NCBI GenBank assembly: GCA_027946365.1
Contig: JAPEUQ010000010.1
Location: forward strand, 434,001 to 498,000
DNA length: 64,000 bases
Reading direction: 5' to 3'
Source of the DNA: Kalmusia sp. IMI 367209
Lineage: Eukaryota; Ascomycota; Dothideomycetes; Pleosporales; Didymosphaeriaceae
Shown here: positions 23,336-36,906 of the stretch, piece by piece
How the letters are laid out: the number at the start of each line of letters is the position of its first letter
Numbering within the stretch: the first letter of the stretch is position 1
Notes under the pieces: generated by a model
Seen by the model: only the letters and a program-made list of their open reading frames with translations
Database searches by the model: none
Told to the model about the DNA's origin: nothing
Position numbers and translations under genes: made by a program

Positions 23336-25193
23336 TTACTCATCAGGGTTTGTATTCTCATCAACGCCGTACTCGTCCACAACCCACGCACAGAACCGCT
23401 CCCACCTCGTCGTCCACTCCTTCAATCTCTTCGCCCTCACTCCTTTACCCATGCTCCCATCCTTTATATCCTGCACCCACTCCTGCTGCGTATAATCCTC
23501 AAAGCTCGCCCAGCGCACACTGTTCTCCGCTAAGCTGCCTAGCCCCTCTAACCCCAGATTCTCCCATCCTTGTAACGCTTGCCAGAAATCATGGCTCATG
23601 CCGCTAACACCCTGACCCAGGATGGTGGGGTCGTCGTTGCACAGCGAGCAGGGGACACCGCGGGCGAGCAGCGCAGGAAGTGGGTGCGACATTATGCTTC
23701 CGCAGAGGCGCAAGACTTCGTTTGAGACGGGGCAGGACTCGATGAGGATGCGGCGCTCTTTGACCATGGAGATAAGGAGCGGGTGCTTGTAGAGAGAGAA
23801 GCCGTGGCCGATGCGTCGGGTCCCGAGGAGGATGGCGTCGAAGAGATTTTCGTCGGTCGAGGTGCCATCGCCGAGGGTCTCACCGGCGTGGAAGAAGAAA
23901 GGTATGTCAACGCCCGACTCGGCGCATTTCTTACGGAAGTAGAAGAGGAGGGGTGAAAGGTCGATGAGGGGCCGCCCGGGGTCTTCGTGCCCGACGAGGT
24001 CGTAGCCTGCGATTAGTTCGGGGAATTCGAGCTTCATTTCGATGCATTGGTTCATGGCTGAGGCGGTTAGTTTGAATCAGATGAGATGGGATACAATGTG
24101 GATATAGAAGGGTTAGGCGGAAGCTGGGCTTACCATTGACGATGGTGCGGTTGTCGAAAGCCCGCACTGTAGTCCAGATCATGCGTGCGCCCCAGAAATC
24201 TTTGCCTTCTTCCGAAGCCTTGAATTTCTCGATCTCGTCTTCCATGTGCTCTAGCAGGTTGAAGAAGTCAGGGTCCCATTCTTCTTTTCCAAGGCACCGG
24301 TAAGGGGTGTAGAAGGCGGCTCGCATGTCGACGTAGAACGTCCCGTCGTCTAACAGTGTCTTGCACATTTTACGGATGAACTTGCGAAAGATGGGTTCGT
24401 AGTAGATAAGGGAGCCCAAGATGGGAAAGCAAGATAGGAACTTCCGCCAGGCCTCGTTGGGGCCTTCGTGGTGCGAGAGATGCTCTTCCGGAGTGATCGA
24501 TGTGCGTGAACGAATCCACTCGACAAAGCCCTTTCTTCCACCGTCTGGGAAGGTATCTGCTGCAGCTACTAACGGAACATGCGTCTCGGCAGCATAGTCG
24601 TTATTCCAGATGGATACATCGCTTTTCACGTTAGTCTTGCTGAAGGTAAACGAAAATTTAGTTTTCAATCGAGCTTCTGCACCTGACAAGGGCCCTTCAC
24701 TGCGCAAGCAAACACCTTCGGTAACGAACGCCTCCTCAAGTGCCCAATCGAGATCTACCATGGCCTCGAGGTGGCAGTGCAACAGTGCACCTTTGGGCAT
24801 CTTTTGGACAATCTTCCATAGCTTGCTCTTCTCCATGCGCTCTTTGGCAAGGTTGAACATCATACCGGGGAACACATCGACCAGGTTGCTTGCGAGGCTG
24901 TCCTCGTACTCTTTGGTCCAAAGCGTCTGCTGCTCTTCGAAGCGGATCTGGGAGACGATGGCGCAGGCTTCGGCGGCCATGGGTGACAAATTCTCCCGGA
25001 AAAGATGGTCTGAATGTTGTCAGACCTGTGTCTATTTTATTGACAATAATGGTGTTGGTGACGGACCGCTACGCTGCTTCTTCTCCTCCTGCACCAGGGC
25101 ATCTCGGCCTGAGAGGTACTTCTGGATGAAGGGGTCGCTGAGGCTGGGAACACCCTCGGCCTGCTCCCACGCATCATCATTCGTGGATGCCAT
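23336..25193 (-). CDS. Adenosine deaminase-related protein (ADA2/ADGF/CECR1-like), 3 exons, 574 aa
   Basis: Minus-strand exons are 25193-25067, 25009-24134 and 24057-23336. The start is MASTNDDAWEQAEG. Adenosine deaminase fold motifs appear in order: the metal-binding HCHLEAMVDLDW, the metal-binding His and neighbouring Glu in FFHAGETLGDG, the RIGHG block, ESCPVSNEVL and the catalytic Asp pair in CNDDPTILG. The long N-terminal helical region and the segment FYVDMRAAFYTPYRC place it with the ADGF/CECR1-type branch rather than the short ADA1 type. Fungal members are often cytosolic, and no signal peptide is seen here. It should convert adenosine (or a related nucleoside) to inosine with ammonia release. 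It is divergent from ATG2 across a 595-base promoter. Family confidence is high, but the exact substrate is unproven. Confidence 0.9.
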
Positions 25194-25788
25194 GTTATCT
25201 GCAAATGCTGTATTCACGTAGTTAAACAGCAACTTGCGTAGGGTAGGTGCATGGAGGGAGACTTACGCACAGTAACGGAATGCATGTAGGGCGTGCTGAC
25301 GTAACGGGCCTCGGCTGGCGATAGGCTGGCTTATCGCGCGTAGCGGCAAGCCGAGTCATGGGCGTGGTTAGTTGGGACGCGGGGAGTGACCTGCACGACC
25401 ATCGCATCATCTGCCTACAGACGGACAGAGGGTCGCCCTATTTCCCTGCTGGCTCCCGCTCGTGACTGCATACGCCAACGAGTTCATTCTGGCCACATTC
25501 TCTCAACAACCTGATCTCGCCCCGTAAACGCCGTCGTTCTCCTTCCACCTGAGCATCCATCCAACCGCCGCCTAGGTAGCGCGAACAAATCCTAGGAAAC
25601 ACCCTCCGTTTACATAACCTACGTACCCTTTCGCACTTTCATACGAGACCAGGCACGGGCCCTCGTCTCTTCATCTCGTCGCGTCTTTACTGTCTCCCTG
25701 ATTCATAGGCTGCGCAGTCCCTATGGCGCGCGAGTTGGCGCAGCGGTAGGCACTCAACTTGCCTGCCACGACCACCACCACCACGCAC
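25194..25788. promoter_or_regulatory. Divergent promoter between deaminase and ATG2
   Basis: GC-rich spacer of 595 bases with no gene. A tRNA-like A-box at 25736-25746 has no matching B-box and is discounted. Long CT-rich stretches precede the ATG2 start. Confidence 0.5.
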
Positions 25789-28700
25789 ATGGCTGCCATG
25801 CTCTCGGGTCTTTCTTCTGCCATCGGGAAGAGACTGCTACTCTCCGGCCTGCGCCATATTGACATACTCGACAAGGACCCGACCGAATTCGTCAGCGTCG
25901 ACGTCGGCAAGCGCACCACTCTTGAGGTCAGGGATGTTGGCCTGCACGTCAAGGTGAGCAAGCCCTACACATACGTCTGAATATGGGCTAAGTGCATGTC
26001 TTATAGAAACTCGTAGCACTGCTGCACCTCAAGCTTCCACCGGAAATCCTGCTATCTACAGCCCGCGCTTCGCTTTTCCGAATAACCTTCGTCTTCGAAC
26101 TCGGCGTCCCGCACATAATAATAGAGATCGATGGCATCCAGATCTGTGCTCGCTTGGTAGAAGACGTCAACACCGTCTCCAAGTCGCGTGGGACCGAACG
26201 AACTCCTCCCCGGGCTAGATCCCCGTCGTTGCGCCGCCGGGCATCATCTCCACCCGCAGATAATTCGAGCGACGTTTCGTCTGAAGACGACGAAGAACAT
26301 ATACCAACGGTGGATGATCTTGCGAACTCTTTTATACGAGAGGAACCAGAAGAACAGATTAAGGAGTTGGAGCAGGAGCTGGAATCCCAGTCGGAATATC
26401 TTCAAGACTCGGTCTCGTCGAGCTACGATGATGATGACGAGAGTGTTGCGGGGTTAGGGACACCCCTCACCCTCCCTAAATACCTGCGCAATATTCTCAA
26501 CACCGCTCTCGACCGTTTACAGATCGTCGTGAAGGACATCGACATCGAGGTGCAAGACCAGTTTCCGCCAGCATCACCTTCTGTACCTGGAGAGGAGGAT
26601 CCCTATGTGGCGTTGAACTTTCACGTGGACCGTGTTTCTGTCGACTCTGTGACGGTCGAGCAGCCTCGTGTTGACGTTTCCACTCCTGCCATTGCGCAAG
26701 ATGTGTCGTCTAAACTGGGAAAGCGGAGGCTGCGGGTGGAGAATATTTGTGGTCGGCTGATATCTGATGCTCAAACTTTCGTCTCTTCGTCGCGAGCATC
26801 TATGCCATCGTCCCCCATCGACACTCGCTCGGAATTTTCAACTAGTCATAAGTCCCAGAGCGAGCCATCAAACAGCCAGATCACAGTAGAGAGCGAACCC
26901 TTGGTACGGTCAACAGAAGCACCACCCTCCACGTCTGCTTCTGTCGACCAGTCAGCCCAGGAAATTGAATGCGAACCTGCGCCCCCGCCAGTATCTGATC
27001 CAGCACCCACATCACCACTTCTACAACAGCAACAGCACCCGCTCATCTCCTCGGTGCATACCACGGACGAGGACCGATTTGCCGATGCTGCGTCAGATGA
27101 TGGGTTAGCAGCCAGTATATCAAGTAATTCAAGCATCCCGCGCGACCTGATTGCAAGTAGTATCTTGTACGATAACGAACGTTTGTTAGATTACGCGATG
27201 GACAATAATCTTCTTGACTCGCAGTCTGAATCTGGCCAATACATGGAGAGTTCGATTACTCACGGCGCTCATAACGTCTGGAACCTCGACGGTGCCGGGT
27301 CGAGTCATGAGGCGACACAGTCATATTACGAGACCGATCTTTCAACTTCAAATTTACCGACGGTATCAATGCTTGGCCAGCAGGTAGAGTCGGACCATGA
27401 CGCCAGGTCCCCCTCGTCTTCAAGGGTATCAGGACAGGTCCACTCGGTCGATAACCTCGAAAACAATCGACAGTCCATTGCGAATTTAGGAACGAGCCTT
27501 ACTCGCACTCAAAGCATTCCTGATTCTCCCCTTTATCAAGCCCCTCCTGAAGAAGACTTGACCCAATCGAAGGTGTTCACTCACGACGAGGCTGAGAGTA
27601 TGTACATGAGCGCTCTCAGTGGCGCGCCCGAGGATGACCGTCACGTCCCTGGCGGATGGGATTCTTCATCATCAGCGTCTAGCCAGGACACATCATCCGA
27701 CATCTCAGCACCGATACCTGAAGAGATGATTGCAGGTAGCATTTTGGGTCCCCCGCCTGATGCTGATGACGGCTGCGAAACACCCCGCCCGAGTAGCCCG
27801 CAGAGTGTGTTTGCTTCGCCTCAGCAGACCCGCCGCACTTCCACCACGGCGCTCAAGGACTCGGATGGGAGTCGAGCCGGGTCTAGGAAGCTAGTCGCGA
27901 AAGTTTTCTTGACCATCGACGAAATAGCGGTCTGGTTTCCGCTTGGCTTGACTGAAGAATCATCAAATGACTCTACGAATGAGTCCGCAGTCGGAGAATC
28001 AGGCTTCGATTTCAATCCTTCAGGTCTCGTAGAAGATTCTATTTTCCAAGGCATGCCGGGTTCTTTCTCAAATTATGCGCATTCGACTTCTTTCCGCAGG
28101 AAGACTTCAATTGAAGAGGCAGCGCGGAGACGTCCAAATTTCCAGGCCTCCACAGCGGAAAAGCCTATCCAGGCATCTAAGAAGAAGCTTTCTGCAAAGG
28201 TGTCTGTAGAAGTTGGCTCTGTTCTAGTCCACATCGATTTTTCCACAGGACACATCATGGCCCAAATGCTCAACAGGGCAATGACCGCTCTGGCAGGGGA
28301 AACAGGCCAAACTCGGGAGGAATTGACCAGACCAGAAGAGGTAGCAATGCAGACACGGTCTCCCTCTAGTGCTGAGCTTGTTGTGAAAGACGTTTGCATC
28401 GCCTGGAGAGAACGACTGCTAACTGAATCTCTTGCAGAGGGTAGCGCTTTCAGGATCCCACTTGAACGAAGTCCGGTCGATGCAATTGTTAAGATCACTA
28501 TGTCATCTCTTTACGGAGCAAGTCATACCGCTGCAGCAGAAGTCCAGACCAAATTACAAATTGGGAAATTCGCACTCTCGTCCATGGACCACGATATTAT
28601 AACCTTTCAGAGTCCCCGACCCAAGTCCCGCAGATCTGTCGGCAATCCCGCCGAACAGCTCAAGAACGACGTGGAAGTTGTTTATGAACAGAAGAAGGAT

Positions 28701-31700
28701 CGCCGTTTGACTATTGTCACCCGTCCAGTGAGAATTTTGTTCGATTTACAAAGAATAGACGAGGCTCTAGGCTCGTTTGGGGGATTCAGCGGCGTTCTGG
28801 AGTTGAGTGCTTCTATCAGCTCCAACAGCCGCGGCAACAGTCCCGTCATGTCACCATCGCCGAGTCGAACTCGTGGTGTCCATTTTCGAGATACTCCACC
28901 ACCTCCTTCACCCAATACTTCCATCATGCCTAAGATCCAGATGCAATTCGGCGAAGTTTCTTTCACGCTCAAAGGCAGGAGCTGTGCTGTGCAACTCCAG
29001 ACGACTTCTGTCAAGCTTGCTGTCCGCGAAAGCAATGTGCGTTTAAAAGTGTCCCAAGTGAAATTCTCCGGGCCCTACACAGATATTACCGGAACCGGGG
29101 CTCCGTTAATAGTAGAAGTCCAAGAATCTACCGTAAACTTTCTTTCGTCACCAGAAGAAGTTGATTTGGACAACCTGCTGTCCATGATAACGCCTACGAA
29201 AGATCCTTTTCAAAACGACGAAGATATCCTAGTTGACACGTTAGTACGGCAACGTAAGAAAGGCTCTGTTCTTCGTGTTGATGTGAAGAGTGTGAATGTG
29301 TGGATACTCGATGTCGAAGAAATGAAGACTTTCGGGGCTTTAGGAGCAGAGATGGCGAAATTGTCCAAAATTACGAAATACTTACCTGATGACGATCGTC
29401 CCGGGATTCTAACTCTTGCTAATATACAAGACGTCGCCATGAGGACTACGGTCAATGAACGCCTCGGTGATTTCTCGATCAAGTTGAACGACACTTCAGT
29501 AGCACATATTGGTATTCCCCCACTATTTGCGGCCAAGATTGGTACAATTTCGGCAAAGCGAGAAGAAGAAATTTTGATTCACGAAGTTGTCAGCTTGGCA
29601 GAGATGGATCAACTACCAATGCTTATGATGCGTGTCATTGGAGATGAAATGGAGCCGGTCGTGAAGGCGAAGTTGTTCAATGCATGTGTTGAATATCACG
29701 TTTCCACCCTTATGGCAGCGCTCGGTCTTTCAGAAGATGGTACAGTCGACGAGATTGCTCTCGGTTTAGCCTCGTCTATTGCTACTGTCACTGGAGCAAC
29801 TCCACCGCAGACCCTCAGTAGACAGGACTCCGCGTCCAGCTCCCCTGCGACAAACACATCGAAGCCTATGCACCTTGATGTCCTTTTCAGGAACTGTGCG
29901 CTTGGTTTGAATCCTCGAAAAATTCCAGCCAAAGGCCTATTTGTTCTTTCGGATGCCCATTTCGTGGGGAAACAATCAAGCAAGTTCGATTACTTGGTAG
30001 AGTTGGAGCTACGTAAAGCGTCAATACAGGCGATTGATGATATCGTTCGCCTTGAAGAAAAGCAAGAATCTTACACGTCGCCTTCGAAAGCCGTAGCAAC
30101 CAATGCTCAACTCCGTGAACTTATGGCTTTGGGCTACATCACTTTAAGCTCTATCGCGGCTGCCAAGGTGGCTGTCAATATAACAGGCGATGGGAAAGAT
30201 CAACCTCAGAAAGTTGACGTGGAGTTCAAGAACGACTTATTCGTGCTTGAGTCTTGCGCAGATTCCACTCAGACGCTCATTGCTATCTTGAACGGCCTCC
30301 AACCGCCAATGCCTCCGTCCACGGCCGAACGATATCGGACTACAGTGCCTTTACAAGAAATGATGGAGTCATTCACAATGGATGCAATTGAAGATCCAGA
30401 TCGCATACCTGTCGATGATGACGATGACGCCATTACTGTCGACGAAGACGAAGATTTTATGGAAACTGCGGACCTTGTCCTGGATGAAGTGCCAACAAAT
30501 ATGGAATTCGTGGGCAGCTTTTACAATCAAGGCTCTTTGCCGACCGAAGAGGAAATGGGAGACAGTCTGCTCGGTGAAGATGACTTGGGCGCGTTAGCCA
30601 CTCCACCACTTACTCGCAAGCGTGGCGAGCCGGCTATGTTGGAAAGCTTCCAAGAGAAATTCGAGGTCGCTCCTGGTGAGGAAGAGTTTGACTTTAATGA
30701 GAACTATTTTAAGGACTCCGACTCTGAACACAAAGGCAAAGCTCGTAAATGGGATTCAAGGAACAACAGATATCACCCCTCGAATGAGTTTAAGGCCCTC
30801 AATGCTCCTCTCAAAGTCCAAATCCATGACGTAAACATCATTTGGAATCTGTATGACGGGTATGATTGGCCGAAGACTAGGGGGATCTTAGCACAAGCAG
30901 TGGAAGATGTCGAAGCTCGAGCCGAAGCACGCCGCCGAAAATCTCAAGACGATGATGAGGAGGACCTTGACTTCATCGAAGCGGAGGTTTTCAACTCTGT
31001 GTGGATCGGTGTGCCAACTAAGGAAGCAAGGGGCAACCTGATGAACCAAGTCATGAAGGACATCAATGGCGGCCGCGATGCGGACGACCTGATTAGCGAG
31101 ACTGGTAGCTATGCTACTACTGCTACTCGAAATACGGCCACCACAGGACGAACGCGCAGTGGAATGTCATCAAAGCGTCTTCAGAAGCTAGGTCGAGGAA
31201 AACATAAGAGGATCTCGTTTGAGCTTAAGAATGTTGCCGTCGATCTCGTTGTCTTCGAACCTGGATCTGGCGAGACAGTGAACTCAATTGACGTACGCAT
31301 TCAGGATCTGATCGTGTATGATCGTGTTCCGGGATCCACTTGGAACAAGTTTGCCTTGTGCGATGTAGAACCCGAGAAGCGCGAGATGAAGCGGCCGATG
31401 ATCAATCTAGCACTTCTAACAGTGAAGCCCGCACCCGATCTAGCTGCTACCGAGCTAGTGATCAAAGTCAGCATCCTTCCGCTTCGCCTGCATGTGGACC
31501 AATTTGCTCTAGAGTTCATTCAGCGTTTCTTCCAATTCAAGGATGATTCCATTGTGAGCAGTTCCGCACCCTCAGAGCAGCCGTTCATACAACGCTTAGA
31601 AGTCAATGCGGTCAGGCTCAAGCTAGATTACAAGCCAAGGAAGGTAGATTATCGCAGTCTGCGATCCGGCTCCACCACCGAACTGATGAACTTCCTGACT

Positions 31701-32524
31701 CTGGAAAAGGCGGACATTCTTCTGCGCCACGCGATCCTCTACGGTATTAAATCGTTCGACGAACTGCATGACACCCTCAACAATGTGTGGATGCCAGACG
31801 TTAGGCAAAATCAACTTCCTCAGGTCCTCTCTGGGCTCGCGATGGTCCGTCCCGTCGTAAACGTCGGCTCAGGCGTAGCCGACTTATTTGTAGTTCCTAT
31901 GCGCGAATACAAGAAGGACGGCCGAGTCGTGCGTAGCATCCGCAAGGGTGCAGTCACTTTCGCTCGAAATACTACCTCTGGTGCCGCCCACCTCGGTGCT
32001 AAAGTAGCAATCGGCGCACAGACAATCCTCGAGGGCGCAGAGAAGTTCTTGAATCCTGAGACCGCCTCTCCAGGCCGCTCATCCGCCGCTTACACCCACG
32101 CACATGACTGGGATGGCGAGGATCCGTCTAACTCTGACACGGACGAACCGCGCGCTGTGTCCAACTACGCGAACCAGCCCATCACCGTAGCAGCTGGTCT
32201 GCGCTCTGCTGCTAAGCATTTCCAGAAGGATTGGAGCACGGCGCGGGATGCCGTCATCGCTATTCCTGGAGAGATCATGGAGGAAGGAACTGGTGCGGGA
32301 GTCGCGAAGGTGCTTGCAAGGAGGGCGCCGACGGTGGTACTAAGGCCTGTGGCGGGTGCGACGAAGGCGATTAGTCGGACGTTAATGGGCGTTGGGAATG
32401 CGTTGGATCCAGAAAGTAGGCGGAAAATTGAGGATGTAAGTTTGCTTCGTAATTGGAGGCTCTCCACTCTTCCTTTTACTTGATACTAACTTTGTGAAAG
32501 AAATATAAGACGGACTACTACTAG
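25789..32524 (+). CDS. atg2: Autophagy-related lipid transfer protein ATG2, 3 exons, 2205 aa
   Basis: Exons are 25789-25953, 26007-32435 and 32501-32524. The N-terminus (GLSSAIGKRLLLSGLRHIDI, then LEVRDVGLHVKKLVALLHLK) is the chorein/VPS13-like entry of the lipid-transfer groove. Two low-complexity acidic/Ser stretches sit in the first third (residues about 105-620). The C-terminal block HAILYGIKSFDELHDTLNNV, then VNVGSGVADLFVVPMREYKKDG and GAVTFARNTTSGAAHLGAK, is the conserved ATG2 C-terminal region. ATG2 bridges the ER and the growing phagophore with Atg9 and Atg18 and moves phospholipids between them. The second exon is 6.4 kb without an intron. The last exon adds only KYKTDYY, restoring the conserved RRKIEDKYK end; reading through the intron would give a false tail. 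The start could instead be the next ATG at 25798. Confidence 0.95.
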
Positions 32525-34098
32525 CGGAAGAGCGCACTCTTACGCTCGGAGGATGAGGAAGACGAGGGGTTGCATACATGCGCATGTCCATGCGTTCTAG
32601 CCTAACTTTTTTTATTTTCCTATGTTCGTATCAACTCCCTTCATTGCAAGAGCAGGGCGCTTTGTTTCCTTTGAGGTTTTTTTGCCAAGATTGCATAGCG
32701 ACGGTGTCAGTCAGAAAGAAACTGGCGTCGCCGCAAGGTGAATTCTTACGTCCCTTCATTTTATGGGTTTAGTATGGGCATCTGGGGATGGCGTTTACTT
32801 TTGTGAGTGGTGAGGATGATGCATGGGGTTGTGGGAGGAGTAATAGAATAGACGTTAAGTTGAGTGTTGAGGAGTCTGTATGTATGAGTCGTGTGTGAAG
32901 TGTGTAATGGAGCATCGAGGCTTTGTTGTAAAGGCTGCGTTTCGGGACGGCCTATGGAGAAGGTTGTAGAAGAGTGAGAGGATTATTGCTAGGGATACTT
33001 CCGTTTTCCTCATAGAGGGTGTGCATAAAAGCTAACTAGCTGTCATCACTACGAAACCGCCCGGTGTTGATTAAGCATTTTTGGTCTAGAATGTCAGTGC
33101 GCACTTTGTGTTTAAGGGAGGTAACATATGGGATGCGTTATAGAATGGCGAAAAGCATGATAAGTGAATGGTAGGACGATGAACTTTAACGAGTGAAGTG
33201 TTAGGTGTTTGGAGTTAATGATAGGGCAGGAGATAGGGGCGGGTGGAAGGGGCGCGGAGATTTTTGTGTTATTGAAAAGCGTTGTGTATAATATTGTTCA
33301 TAGCCTGCATCGACTTGACGGAGAAACAGCTATTGAGAATTTTGCTTGGTGTCTGAGATGAATCGTAGGATACTCTGTCAACGTATTATTGCTCCTTAAA
33401 CAGCGCGTCACTGCATGCGGATTGAATTGAATTATTTCCTCCTCAAGGAGGAATAGGCCCATAGATGAGGCATTACGAAATCGACTGCCTTTGCACGTTC
33501 TAGGCATGCGAGGCGTAGCGACAGAATGGGGCGTTTCGCCCCACAATTCAGAAATGCGGGGTAAGCTCAGTGGACCCGAAGGCACATTTGAAGATTGAAG
33601 CTGCGAGGAACAGTAAAAAGAACACTTACGTACACATCAGCGAATATGCAATCTGGTCCTCCTAGAAATTCCAGATGGAACGCACTTAAAGGGTTCAGCG
33701 TTCTAGCATACAAGTCAGGGTTCATGCATTCCAAGACAACACCAGCATCCATGCAGTTATCTAGCGTGCACTAGACACTGTTGATCCATCAATACCAACA
33801 AACTGGAAAACCTTCCTTGTAGTAAGAAATTGCAGCGTCGACGGTTGGTCGTTCAACATCCGATCAGCATACCCTTGTGGTCAGGTGCACGCATTAACGG
33901 CCGGCCTGCGACCATCCATACCGAAAGGGCTGTGCAAGACATACCATGCTTCTGGTTGCGGAAACAATGCGGGGGCTTTCCGGTCAGCGTGAGGGACGCG
34001 CATGGCCGCATAAAGAGCGTGATAGCTTACTCGGACATCCGCCCTGGGCCTTCAATCAATCTCAGATAGGCTCTCCATTGTCATACGCTTCTACAACC
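32525..34098. other. Intergenic region with a weak hypothetical open stretch
   Basis: The ATG2 3' side (32525-33290) holds no gene. A minus-strand open stretch at 33298-33752 begins MDAGVVLECMNPDLYA and contains splice-like signals, but the only obvious intron would be about 29 bases, too short, so I do not call a gene. 33760-34098 is the promoter of the GMC oxidoreductase. Confidence 0.4.
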
Positions 34099-36144
34099 AT
34101 GTCTCTCGAGCGCGTTGATTCCGTCGATCCATCGGAAGTCTACGACTACATTGTATGCGGGTACGACAACATATGCGCACCTCCAGGTGTCCTCTAGCAG
34201 CCTCCACGATTTCTAACTCCTTCAAGACAAACAAAGACTGACTTGTGGATAGAGGCGGTACATCAGGTTGCGTTATCGCTGGTCGCCTGGCGGAAGACCT
34301 TGACGTCACAGTACTTGTCTTAGAAGCTGGACCTGACAATGCGGACCTCGAAAATGTGCACATGGCTGGAGGGTGGAGTAAGAACTTCGACAGTGAGACA
34401 GATTGGAATCTTGTGACCAAACCGATGAAGGCGATCGACGACAGAGAAGTGAAGGTTAGCCGAGGGCGCTTTCTGGGAGGCTCAAGTGGTGTCAATGGCA
34501 CACTATGTATCCGCGGTATAAAGCAGGACTACGACGATTGGGGGTTGAGCGAATGGACTGGCGAAAAGATGTTTGAGTATATGAAAAAGGTATGTTGAGT
34601 CTCAACTTCATGATCATGATCCTGACCCCGTCCAGGCGGAGACATTTCACGAGAAAGACTGGCATAAGGCGGCCAAATCTGTTCACGGCACTAATGGGCC
34701 TCTGCATACTGAGCCGCATGATCTTGCACCGATTTCTGAGCGTGTGAGGGAGAGCATGATTGATCAAGGCTTGCCCTATCATCCCGATATGTTCTCTACG
34801 GGCGAGACTCCACATGGTTGTGGTGACGCGCCACGAACAGTGCATCAGGGTATTCGAAGCACAGCCGCAGACTTTATCACCAAAGGATATAAGCGAGAAA
34901 ACATAACCATCAAAACTGAGGTTACTGTAGATAGGATTCTATTAAGCCAAGACGCCAACAAGCTAGCTGCGAACGGGGTGGCCACGATCTCGAAGAATGG
35001 CAATAAAGTCAATTATCAAGCTCGGAAAGAAGTGATTGTCACAGGGGGCGCCTATTGTAGTCCACCGATCTTAATGCGTTCAGGACTCGGTCCCAAAGAG
35101 CACTTGGAAGAGCACGGTATCAAGTGCCTAGTTGACCTCCCTGGCGTGGGCAGAAACCTCATGGATCATGTGGTAAGTATTCCGAAGCAGCCATGGCATA
35201 TGCGTCGATTCCAAGAGAAATTGATTATTTCTAGCTCTGCTTCATCTTCTACGAGGTCTCTGAGCCAAATCTCACAAACGACTATCTTGCCTACCACGAC
35301 AATGCAATTGCTTCCAGTTACAAGCTCTATCAAGAGCATAAGAGCGGTATTTTGTCCACCTTTCCCTTTGGCATCTTCGGCTATGCGCGTTTGGACGAGC
35401 GTTTGAAGGACTCGGAAATCTGGCAGAACGCAAAACGACAGGAAGGGAGAGATCCTATGGGTTTGCTACCGAATCAGCCAAACATCGAGTTCTGGAATAC
35501 GGAGCTATACGGTGGACCAAAGCAGTACACAGACTTCCCAGTGGACCACAAACATGTCTTCGCGTTATGTGCACTCTTGTTCAATCAGCATTCTCGCGGT
35601 TCGGTAACACTCAAGTCGGCGGACCCGTTAGAGAACCCCATTATCGATCACAACTACCTCGATGACCCGCTAGACGTGCTGGTTTTAAGTGAGGGGTGTC
35701 AATATGCGAATGAAATTGTAATGAACGGCAAGGGCACGAAGGATATCATCAAGGGAAGCTGGCCGGTTAACCTGACTCATCATACCAATACGAAGAGAGA
35801 AGACTGGGAATCGCATGTGAGGCAGCATGCCACGACCTGTGAGCTTACTCGTCGGACCATCTAGAGCTATAGACGCTGACTGTGTTGTTACAGGCTACCA
35901 TGCATCAGGCACATGCGCCATGGGCAAGCCTGACGACAAGAATGCTGTGCTGGACGGACGTTTGAGGGTTCGGGGCGTGCGCAACCTGCGTGTAGCGGAT
36001 GTTTCTTCTGTGCCGCAAGTGAACAATGGACATACTCAGATGGTAGCATACGGCATTGGTGAAGGCGCTGCTGAGATGATCAGAGAGGACGCTCAGAGTT
36101 CATTGCTGAAGTTGACATCTGAAGTAGTTAAGCTGGCCGTGTAG
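34099..36144 (+). CDS. GMC oxidoreductase (choline/glucose dehydrogenase-like), 5 exons, 596 aa
   Basis: Exons are 34099-34160, 34253-34589, 34636-35172, 35235-35838 and 35894-36144. The FAD-binding fold is DYIVCGGGTSGCVIAGRLAE, assembled only after the first intron is removed. GMC signature 1 is GRFLGGSSGVNGTLCIRG and signature 2 is GGAYCSPPILMRSGLG. The C-terminal active-site region reads YHASGTCAMG, then DVSSVPQVNNGHTQM. No signal peptide is visible, so an intracellular flavin-dependent alcohol oxidase or dehydrogenase is likely. Closest in pattern are fungal choline-dehydrogenase-like and aryl-alcohol-oxidase-like proteins. The residues at the second catalytic position (NGH) are within the family range. 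Its neighbours are housekeeping genes, so context does not reveal a pathway. Confidence 0.88.
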
Positions 36145-36906
36145 AAGATGCGGGTCGGCGGCGATGTTGAGCAGGAGGTTGCGGAATTTTCGACTTGCGC
36201 AATGCTACATTTACGATATAGAGTTGACTAGTGATTATAAGAGATACTACCTATACAATTTATACAGCAGGCATTCTAAGTATTACTAATGTTATTTTAT
36301 TTTCAGTAATAGGAACAGATTCAAATACAATAGTATATACATGAGATCTAAATAGATTGAGATTCTAAACTAAGGCCAAGCGTTAACATACACATAGTAC
36401 TATATTTTATGGTTCATGTGAAAAGTCAGGTGACCGACCCGCGACTTGCAACAGCAAGTTCCATGATCGTCAACTTAGCCCAGAATATAGATTCTGTAAT
36501 TAGCAGATATCCACGGTGTGATTGTCATTCTTGCTACCTGGGTCTCCCGTTCGTCTAAGAGAACCTTTGTCATGGCGTTGAACTTTATTTAGCCATGTCA
36601 AGGCTTACGACATGTAGTGGAGAAGCTGAAGGTTCTTGTCTTAAGATGGCATGCTTTCATTGAAGCTTTGAGTAAGTGACGAGGAAGACGGAAGTATTTT
36701 GTGACCGTTCCCGGATTTTCTCGTCCGGAAAAGCGGCTTGGCAAACCCTGTATTCTGTCCAAGTGCTCTGATTCGCAGAAATTAGTAAACATCTTCACAC
36801 GGAAGCAAATCGTCTACATAAAAGTTAGGGAATTTTTCTGCATTCCATCATTGACTTCCCCTACTCTACAGGCCACCAAATTACCAACAAGACCAGATTC
36901 TACACA
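36145..36906. other. Intergenic AT-rich spacer
   Basis: Positions 36220-36420 are strongly AT-rich, with no open frame of interest. The rest is the promoter of the NAD(P)-binding gene. Confidence 0.5.

Noticed and set aside
25736..25746. TGGCGCAGCGG, a good match to the tRNA A-box
   Set aside because: No B-box or cloverleaf follows within a tRNA-sized distance, and the DNA leads into the ATG2 start.
33298..33752. Minus-strand pair of open frames with splice-like signals
   Set aside because: The obvious intron would be about 29 bases, shorter than any other here, and no family match is recognised.
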